Below, piece after piece: positions 5,981 to 10,000 of a stretch of 10,000 nucleotides of DNA. Within the stretch, counting starts at the first letter, position 1. Each line of letters begins with the position of its first letter. The notes under the pieces were generated by a model. The model was not told the DNA's origin, searched no databases, and was given only the letters and a program-made list of their open reading frames with translations. The stretch is from Symbiodinium natans (Eukaryota; Sar; Dinophyceae; Suessiales; Symbiodiniaceae), in assembly GCA_905221605.1 (NCBI GenBank), contig CAJNDS010001779.1, positions 1,189,977 to 1,199,976 of the forward strand, given 5' to 3'. The position numbers were made by a program, and so were the translations under genes.

Positions 5981-6023
5981 AAACCCTAAACCCCAAACCC
6001 TAGACCCTAAACCCTAAACCCTC
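5981..6023 (-). repeat. Short CCCTAAA array
   Basis: About six units of CCCTAAA, CCCCAAA and CCCTAGA directly after the donor-like GT at 5979. Confidence 0.9.
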
Positions 6024-6111
6024 TGCAACGCATGAGCATTTCATAACCCCCTCAAATCGGCAAGTGGGAAATGTGGACGATGTGCCCTCATGGAAGGCAA
6101 TGCGGGCTCCC

Positions 6112-6236
6112 CCGAACCTAAAACGCCAAACCTGAACCCTGAGCCCTCAAGTTGAAACTGGTCCCCTAAACCCTAAACCCTAAACCCTACACCCTAAACC
6201 CTAAACCCTAAACCCTAAACCCTAAACCCTAAACCT
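6112..6236 (-). repeat. CCCTAAA array, degenerate then clean
   Basis: 6112-6160 holds eroded units. 6163-6236 is about ten nearly perfect CCCTAAA copies with one CCCTACA. The gradient suggests renewed expansion from the right end. Confidence 0.92.
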
Positions 6237-6300
6237 TTCGTAAAACACGAAACTCCAAGAATGGTTGAAAAGCCCTAAAAAGCCCTGAATCGAGACTCCC

Positions 6301-6452
6301 CTGAGAGCCTTCATAAAAAGATGCTGCTTTGAAATATTCCTTTTGGGTTTGATACAAATGGATACAAAAGAAATAGAAGACAAATCCCCCTAGAACCTTA
6401 ATAACAGAGAGCTGGTTTGAAATCCCTTTTGGGTTCGATGTAAAGAAGGAAC
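6301..6452. repeat. Diverged tandem duplication, period about 89 bp
   Basis: 6301-6365 and 6390-6452 align along their length, with shared blocks CTTTGAAAT/GTTTGAAAT and CCTTTTGGGTT and with small indels. A 77-codon minus-strand frame (6229-6462) crosses both copies. The copies are read in different frames within it, so the duplication does not support a conserved protein. Confidence 0.65.
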
Positions 6453-6492
6453 AGCAACACAACTCTTAAGGGGACTAGAGAAACCACAGCCG

Positions 6493-6556
6493 GCGGGACC
6501 GTGCCTGTGGCGGCTCCTTGGCGCAACTTGCTTCCGACGGAATCCGGTCCACCTGC
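6493..6556 (+). repeat. Dispersed repeat R1, copy 1
   Basis: This 64-bp stretch aligns without gaps to 8672-8735 with about 6 mismatches by eye (near 90% identity). The shared core is GTGCCTGTGGCGGCTCCTTG. On the minus strand both copies have CAG|GTGGAC at the start and an open frame reading VDRIPSEASCAKEPPQAR (here) or VDRAPSEATCAKEPPQAR (there). A duplicated exon and a noncoding repeat are both possible. Confidence 0.85.
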
Positions 6557-6581
6557 GAGGTGTGGCACTTTCTCAATGTGA

Positions 6582-6629
6582 CCCTAAACCCTAAACCCTA
6601 AACCCTAAACCCTAAACCCTAAACCCTAG
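6582..6629 (-). repeat. Clean CCCTAAA array
   Basis: Seven near-perfect CCCTAAA units, ending at CCCTAGATATGG. Confidence 0.93.
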
Positions 6630-6643
6630 ATATGGGAAGGGGA

Positions 6644-6700
6644 TTTTAGGGGTTTAGGGTTTTAGGGTCATCGGCTTCAGGGTTTGGGGTTCAGCGTTGT
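6644..6700 (+). repeat. Degenerate TTTAGGG stretch
   Basis: TTTTAGGGG, TTTAGGG, TTCAGGG and TTTGGGG units. It lies 14 bp from the CCCTAAA array at 6582-6629 in tail-to-tail polarity, the reverse of the junction at 4757. Confidence 0.75.
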
Positions 6701-6717
6701 GGGTTGGGATGTTGTTG

Positions 6718-6816
6718 GGATGTTCCCCCTTGCACTAAGAGCTCCTTAATAGGAATTCTCATAGAGGGGTGTACTCTGATCCCTCTTAAGGACTGTGAGT
6801 CTAAGGGGGAACCTCC
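6718..6816. mobile_element. Inverted-repeat element without an array
   Basis: The left arm at 6718-6749 (GGATGTTCCCCCTT then CACTAAGAG and CTCCTTAA) and the right arm at 6786-6816 pair at roughly 25 of 31 positions. The GTTCCCCCTT core is identical. The whole 99-bp element resembles the element at 4006-4208 read on the minus strand, but it lacks the telomere-like array. Overlapping frames of about 60 codons on both strands (6691-6889) follow from the palindrome and are not called. Confidence 0.6.
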
Positions 6817-7039
6817 GAAGTTGTGGTTCTTGCGCGGCAGCCTCTTTTCTGGTGGGGGGATCCCTATCACGAGATCAGCCCACATGTGAGGTATGATGAT
6901 GGCGGCTGCCCATATTAAGGCTTCGGTCGGTGTCTATAGGGCTCCTTGCAAATGCTGCAGCAAGCAACAGGCCAGAGTTCGAAAACGAAGAGAAAACAGT
7001 TGAGCGAAGTTAGGCCCGTTTCGGGGGCACCCTACATAG
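6817..7039. other. Spacer without identified gene
   Basis: Mixed spacer after the foldback element. A TGCTGCAGCAAGCA palindrome-like cluster lies near 6953-6967. No gene or RNA recognised. Confidence 0.4.
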
Positions 7040-7130
7040 AAGGCCCTTTATGATCATGGACCCCTGCACTCTACACCTACACATAAGGCCCCCTTGTGAT
7101 CATAAACTCTACACCTACATATAAGGCCCC
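7040..7130. repeat. Tandem AAGGCCC...CTACAYAT repeat running into an array
   Basis: A unit starting AAGGCCC, containing TGATCAT and ending ACTCTACACCTACA(C/T)AT, occurs at 7040-7084 (45 bp) and 7085-7122 (38 bp). A third copy begins at 7123 as AAGGCCCC and passes directly into CCCTAAA heptamers. Confidence 0.8.
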
Positions 7131-7232
7131 TAAACCCTAAACCCTAAACCCTAAACCCTAAACCCTAAACCCTAAACCCCAAACCCTAAACCCCAAACCC
7201 TAAACCCTAAACCCTAAACCCCACACCCCACA
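7127..7232 (-). repeat. CCCTAAA array
   Basis: About fourteen units, mostly CCCTAAA with two CCCCAAA. The right end decays to CCCCACACCCC. Confidence 0.94.
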
Positions 7233-7263
7233 AGGACCTCAACTTCGAGGAGCCCAAGGGGAC

Positions 7264-7330
7264 GGCCTTCTCCTCGACTTCCGGGGGCTCCGAGGGCGTC
7301 GCATCTTCTGCGCTCTCCTTCTTTGGAACC
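7264..7330 (-). repeat. Dispersed repeat R2, copy 1 (exon-like)
   Basis: 7264-7320 aligns without gaps to 9778-9834 with about 5 mismatches in 57 (near 91%). The minus strand is open and reads KKESAEDATPSEPPEVEEKA. The other copy differs by a 3-bp in-frame deletion and several amino-acid changes. Intact frame plus in-frame indel hint at coding origin, but the substitutions are mostly replacing ones. Immediately right of it lies the array at 7331-7443. Confidence 0.8.
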
Positions 7331-7443
7331 GCCGGGCTTAGGGTTTAGGGTTTAGGGTTTTGGGTTTTGGGTTTTGGGTTTTGGGTTTAGGGTTTAGGGT
7401 TTGGGGTTTAGGGTTTAGGGTTTAGGGTTTTGGGTTTTGGGTT
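7331..7443 (+). repeat. TTTAGGG array with two TTTTGGG blocks
   Basis: TTTAGGG units with TTTTGGG repeated about four times near 7356-7386 and about three times near 7427-7445. It sits between repeats R2 and R3. The corresponding array in the second copy of the duplication (9841-9889) is in the opposite orientation. Confidence 0.94.
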
Positions 7444-7585
7444 TTCAAAGCCCCGCAAGAAGCTCCTAAGGACAAAGCATGGGCGTTGAAGCCAAGCCCC
7501 CTATGAATGGGGGGAGCTTGATCTAGACTGTGGCCCTTTTTGGAATGGTCTCTGTTCTGGAACCCTCCTTGTAGTGTAGGTTGCC
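7444..7585 (+). repeat. Dispersed repeat R3, copy 1
   Basis: The stretch from TTCA at 7444 onward aligns with 9890 to the window end at about three quarters identity by eye. Shared blocks include TTGAAGCC at 7486, a CCCCC...GGGGG mini-hairpin near 7497-7513, GATCTA, GGCCC...TTTGGAA and GTTCT. No frame is kept between copies. Confidence 0.65.
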
Positions 7586-7802
7586 AGACAGGGCGTCTGA
7601 AACTTATGACTCAGAACAACAACCGCATGCATCTAAAGCGTGAGATGGTGAAAGGTTGCCTCTCTCTCAGTGTTTAGCAGCTTTTACGCAGTCTATAGGG
7701 TAGATCAAACACCGTGCGACCTGTGCTCCGAAAGTAGCATAGTAGCCGGGGGAACGGGGGGGGGGGATGAGAGCCTAGCTAACGCTCGACAACGAAAATG
7801 TG
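7586..7802. other. Spacer without identified gene
   Basis: Mixed spacer with a run of nine Gs near 7759-7767. Overlapping frames of 61-63 codons occur on both strands in 7670-7890 and extend into CCCTAAA units. Neither has a recognisable domain and they are not called. Confidence 0.4.
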
Positions 7803-7822
7803 TGAACCCTAAACCCTCAACC
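7803..7822 (-). repeat. Minimal CCCTAAA cluster
   Basis: Three heptamer-like units only (ACCCTAAACCCTCAACC). Confidence 0.55.
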
Positions 7823-7921
7823 GCAGAATACCGCAGAGTTCTGAGGATGAGAAGACCATGAGCTTTTCCGGCGATGCATGGCTGAATCACGTGTCCAAAG
7901 GCCTAAAAGAAGAGGTCTAAA

Positions 7922-8075
7922 AAACCCTAAACCCTAATAGCTAAGCCTGAAACCTCACAGCCCAAACCCAGCAGGAAACACAAAAACTGAACCTCAAACC
8001 ATCAACCCCAAACCCTTAGCAACAACCCTTGAAAACGAGCCCTAAACCGGAGACCCTTAAAAAGGAACCCTAAAC
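7922..8075 (-). repeat. Eroded CCCTAAA region
   Basis: Scattered CCCTAAA, CCTCAAACC and CCCCAAACC strings in A/C-rich DNA. The only clean units are at 7922-7938. Confidence 0.65.
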
Positions 8076-8099
8076 CAACGCTGAGCCCTGAAAAGGAAT

Positions 8100-8227
8100 T
8101 CAGGAATCCTTCTCCTCGGCTTTTGCGAGTTCTGGCATTGTCTCGTCGAGCTCGCCCTCAAGGAAAGGCGCTTTGGGTTTTGCGTGTCGTTTTTTTGCAT
8201 GGACCCGAACCCAATAACCCAACAACT
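8100..8227 (-). other. Exon-like acidic reading ending at a stop (uncertain)
   Basis: The minus strand is open for about 41 codons to TGA at 8100-8102. The tail reads APFLEGELDETMPELAKAEE then KDS. It shares the GCCGAGGAGAAGG type of string with spacers at 5200 and 7262. No start codon near the left of the frame except an internal Met. An alternative frame here is Arg/Ser-rich and less protein-like. Confidence 0.2.
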
Positions 8228-8434
8228 ACCAAGGAATACACCACCAAGCACCTCTAAACACCAAGAAGAGGCTGAGACAGGCCCTATGCCCTATGGGCCC
8301 TAAACCCTGCCATCCCTGAACTACGACGTACCGCACTCTCTGGGAATCTACGCCTTAACACACATTTCTGTGGACTTCTCGTGAAGGCTTCAGGGCCTAG
8401 GGCTTACAATATCCGATCTCCCTCCCAAGGTCCT
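8228..8434. other. Spacer without identified gene
   Basis: Mixed spacer with one or two isolated CCCTAAA units near 8298. No supported gene. Confidence 0.4.
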
Positions 8435-8490
8435 ACCCTAAACCCTAAACCCTAAACCCTAAACCCTAAAGTCCTACCCTAAACCCTAGA
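8435..8490 (-). repeat. Interrupted CCCTAAA array
   Basis: Two short CCCTAAA runs separated by a repeated GTCCTACCCTAAA string. GTCCTACCC occurs at about 8430 and 8471, so the array and its left flank appear duplicated together. Confidence 0.88.
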
Positions 8491-8494
8491 ACCA

Positions 8495-8566
8495 TCAGAA
8501 ACCCGGGTCCTTCTCACCCTCGCCCTCCTGGTGCTCCGGGATCAAGGGTGGCTCTGGAACCGATGC
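8495..8566 (-). other. Candidate acidic terminal exon (uncertain)
   Basis: On the minus strand a GTGCGTGCAG acceptor-like edge is followed by ASVPEPPLIPEHQEGEGEKD then PGF and a TGA at 8495-8497. The frame is also open further upstream. Pro/Glu-rich composition is like other spacer readings. No family recognised. Confidence 0.2.
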
Positions 8567-8617
8567 CTGCACGCACCGATGGCCGTGAATATGTGCACAT
8601 GGGGGAGGGGAAGCCTA

Positions 8618-8669
8618 AAGCCCTTAACCCTAAACCCTAAACCCTACACCCTAAACCCTAAACCCTAAA
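8618..8669 (-). repeat. CCCTAAA array
   Basis: Seven CCCTAAA units including one CCCTACA, directly abutting repeat R1 copy 2 at 8672. Confidence 0.92.
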
Positions 8670-8671
8670 GC

Positions 8672-8735
8672 GCGGGCCCGTGCCTGTGGCGGCTCCTTGG
8701 CGCAAGTTGCTTCCGACGGGGCGCGGTCCACCTGC
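8672..8735 (+). repeat. Dispersed repeat R1, copy 2
   Basis: Partner of 6493-6556, gap-free and about 90% identical. On the minus strand the acceptor-like edge is better here (CCTTCTCCCCTCCAG upstream, then CTGCAG|GTGGAC). The copy is enclosed by a CCCTAAA array on the left and TTTAGGG units starting near 8757 on the right. Confidence 0.85.
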
Positions 8736-8756
8736 AGGGCCTGGAGGGGAGAAGGC

Positions 8757-8890
8757 TTTAGGGTTCAGGGTTTAGGGTTTAGGGCTTAGGGTTTCGAGTT
8801 TGGGGTTTTTTGGGTGTTTTGGGGTTGTTGGGTTTTTGTGTTTTGGGGGTGTTGGGTTTTTGGGGTTTTGGGTTTCTGGGGATTTTGGCT
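8757..8890 (+). repeat. TTTAGGG array decaying into T/G-rich DNA
   Basis: Clean TTTAGGG/TTCAGGG/CTTAGGG units at 8757-8793 pass into T3-6G3-5 runs (GGGGTTTTTTGGG, TTTTGGGG) to about 8890. A frame through the tail encodes Gly/Phe/Val repeats and is a composition artefact. Confidence 0.85.
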
Positions 8891-9002
8891 TCATGTGTAG
8901 TAGGGCAGGGCTTTGGGTACGAGGGCGGCCTTTTGGAGGATTTCTACTTTTGAGGCATTTCAGGGGTACCCTATCTGGGGAATATACCCATACTCAGGCT
9001 TT

Positions 9003-9026
9003 GGTGTGTGTGTGTGTGCGTGTATG

Positions 9027-9057
<31 letters not shown>

Positions 9058-9367
9058 GTATGTATGTTAGTATGTAAGTATGTAAGTATGTAAGTATGTA
9101 AGTATGTAAGTATGTAAGTATGTAAGTATGTAAGTATGTAAGTATGTAAGTATGTAAGTATGTAAGTATGTAAGTATGTAAGTATGTATGTATGTATGCA
9201 TGCATGCATGTATGCATGTATGTATGTGTGTGTGCATGTGTGTGTATGTGTGTATGTGTGTATGTGTGTGTATGTATGATGTATGTATGTATGTATGTAT
9301 GTATGTATGTATGTATGTATGTATGTATGTATGTACGAACGTACGTATGTATGTGTATGTATGTATT

Positions 9368-9399
<32 letters not shown>

Positions 9400-9417
9400 T
9401 GTATGTATGTATGTATG
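9003..9417. repeat. Compound microsatellite (GT / TATG / TATGTAAG / TATG)
   Basis: (GT)n at about 9003-9022; (TATG)n to about 9054; fourteen perfect TATGTAAG octamers at 9071-9182; TATG/CATG units to about 9226; a GT-rich part to about 9270; then (TATG)n to 9417, interrupted by ACGAACGTACG near 9335-9345 and TATTTATA near 9364. Long open frames on both strands (HTYI or CMYV peptide repeats) arise because the 4-bp unit contains no stop in any frame. They are not genes. Confidence 0.97.
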
Positions 9418-9459
9418 GCTCGTTGTAAATACTGGTAAGGTGTAAGACATACAACTATG

Positions 9460-9515
9460 CACATACAATATGTATGTGTATATACATATATACATATATA
9501 TTATATATACATATT
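9460..9515. repeat. AT-rich self-complementary tract
   Basis: Overlapping palindromes such as GTATATAC and ATATATAT after the microsatellite. It probably arose by decay and slippage of the same TATG/TACA units. Confidence 0.7.
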
Positions 9516-9646
9516 CCTCTATGTGTATTTGGCATCCTCTTGGGGACACTAAGAAGACAGGGCCTGCTCTTCAGAATCCTTTAAGGCGTCCGTGGGGAAT
9601 CTAATTCCCTGAATTTCCCTACTAGAGGAGCCAGCGATAGACATAC
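9516..9646. other. Spacer without identified gene
   Basis: Mixed spacer with a 6-bp perfect hairpin GGGAAT CTA ATTCCC at 9595-9609. No supported gene. Confidence 0.4.
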
Positions 9647-9647
9647 G

Positions 9648-9750
9648 TTTAGGGCTTAGGGTTTGTTGGTTTAGGGTTTAGGGTTGAGGGTTTAGGGTTG
9701 AGGGTTGAGGGTTGAGGGTTTAGGGTTTAGGGTTTATGGTTTAGGGTTTA
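9648..9750 (+). repeat. TTTAGGG/TTGAGGG array
   Basis: TTTAGGG units with four or five TTGAGGG interleaved. The last bases (TTTA) form the TAA that ends the minus-strand reading of repeat R2 copy 2. Confidence 0.93.
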
Positions 9751-9840
9751 CAACAACGCTTCCATCGCGCCCGGAGCGGCCTCCTCCTCGACTTCCGCGG
9801 GCTCCACGGGCGTCACATCTTCTGCGCTCTCCTTTCGAAC
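9748..9840 (-). repeat. Dispersed repeat R2, copy 2 (exon-like)
   Basis: 9778-9834 is the 57-bp match to 7264-7320. The minus-strand frame reads KESAEDVTPVEPAEVEEEAA then PGAMEALL and stops at TAA 9748-9750. It ends differently from copy 1 because the DNA diverges left of 9778. Confidence 0.78.
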
Positions 9841-9889
9841 CCCAAACCCTAAACCCTAAACCCTAGACCCTAAACCCTAAACCCTAAAC
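9841..9889 (-). repeat. CCCTAAA array between R2 and R3, copy 2
   Basis: Seven units of CCCTAAA/CCCCAAA/CCCTAGA. It occupies the same position relative to R2 and R3 as the TTTAGGG array at 7331-7443, with inverted orientation. Confidence 0.94.
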
Positions 9890-10000
9890 TTCAGACAGGC
9901 TCACAAAACTCCTTAATTGAAGCCAGGCCCCATATGACGGGGGGTCGATCTACATAGGGCCCCTTTGGAAAGGTCTGCGTTCTAGTCTCGTCCTGCTAGT
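9890..10000 (+). repeat. Dispersed repeat R3, copy 2 (runs off the window)
   Basis: Partner of 7444-7585, starting TTCA at 9890. Clear anchors are TTGAAGCC at 9917, GGCCCCATATGACGGGG, GATCTA, GGCCCC/TTTGGAA and GTTCTAG. The match continues to the window edge. Confidence 0.65.

Noticed and set aside
6691-6889. Overlapping 61-64-codon frames on both strands
   Set aside because: They coincide with the inverted-repeat element at 6718-6816. Its palindromic structure keeps both strands open, and no domain is recognisable.
7670-7890. Overlapping 61-63-codon frames on both strands
   Set aside because: Short, mutually antisense, partly inside CCCTAAA units, and without recognisable motifs.
8057-8251. 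64-codon minus-strand frame starting MLGGVFLGSC
   Set aside because: Arg/Ser-rich lower half, no domain, and an alternative frame of the same strand is more protein-like over 8100-8170. Neither is established.
8960-9464. Minus-strand frames of about 160 codons and plus-strand frames of about 80 codons
   Set aside because: HTYI, LTYL and CMYV repeats are translations of the ATGT-type microsatellite, which lacks stops in all frames.
9516-9646. Possible counterpart of the 6718-6816 element in the second duplicate
   Set aside because: Only CACTAAGA and a few short words match, and no inverted arms are present.

Overview
This window looks like repeat-rich nuclear DNA from a eukaryote. I find no convincing complete protein gene, no rRNA or tRNA, and no CRISPR array. 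About a third of it is short arrays of a telomere-type heptamer, TTTAGGG on one strand and CCCTAAA on the other. More than thirty such arrays, from about 20 to 330 bp, are scattered in both orientations and separated by 50-400 bp of mixed-composition DNA. TTTAGGG is the telomere unit of most plants, several algae, and alveolates including coccidian apicomplexans, chromerids and dinoflagellates. Dispersed telomere-like heptamers of this kind are known from Eimeria repeat-rich segments, but the CAG trinucleotide runs typical of those segments are absent here. I lean towards an alveolate or alga and cannot name the organism.

Layout. 1-1700: TTTAGGG arrays at the left edge, then mainly CCCTAAA-orientation arrays, with a foldback sequence at 825-941. 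1790-2660: TTTAGGG arrays, a G-run/C-run foldback at 2008-2112, a TTAA-edged foldback at 2158-2285, and a 14-copy GGGTTGA block. 2660-4000: alternating arrays and spacers, including an exon-like stretch at 3664-3801. 4006-4208: a TTTAGGG array enclosed by 23-bp inverted arms. 4400-5200: small arrays, a head-to-head array junction near 4757, and an unassigned 65-codon frame at 4884-5081. 5267-5980: a long degenerate TTTAGGG/TTGAGGG array and a spacer that can be read as an exon on either strand. 6160-10000: more arrays, tandem duplications at 6301-6452 and 7040-7130, an array-free relative of the 4006 element at 6718-6816, and a 0.4-kb ATGT-type microsatellite at 9003-9417.

Two observations stand out. 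First, three dispersed repeats (at 6493, 7264 and 7444) recur in the same order and orientation at 8672, 9778 and 9890. This implies an old segmental duplication of more than 1 kb. At the matching site in the two copies the telomere-like array has opposite orientations. Second, the 4006-4208 inverted-repeat element carries an array at its centre, while its relative at 6718-6816 has none. Together these give filled/empty and flipped comparisons bearing on how such arrays arise inside a genome.

Some spacers contain short readings with splice-like edges, often acidic on the minus strand. They may be exons or exon relics with arrays lying in introns, but sequence alone cannot establish that.
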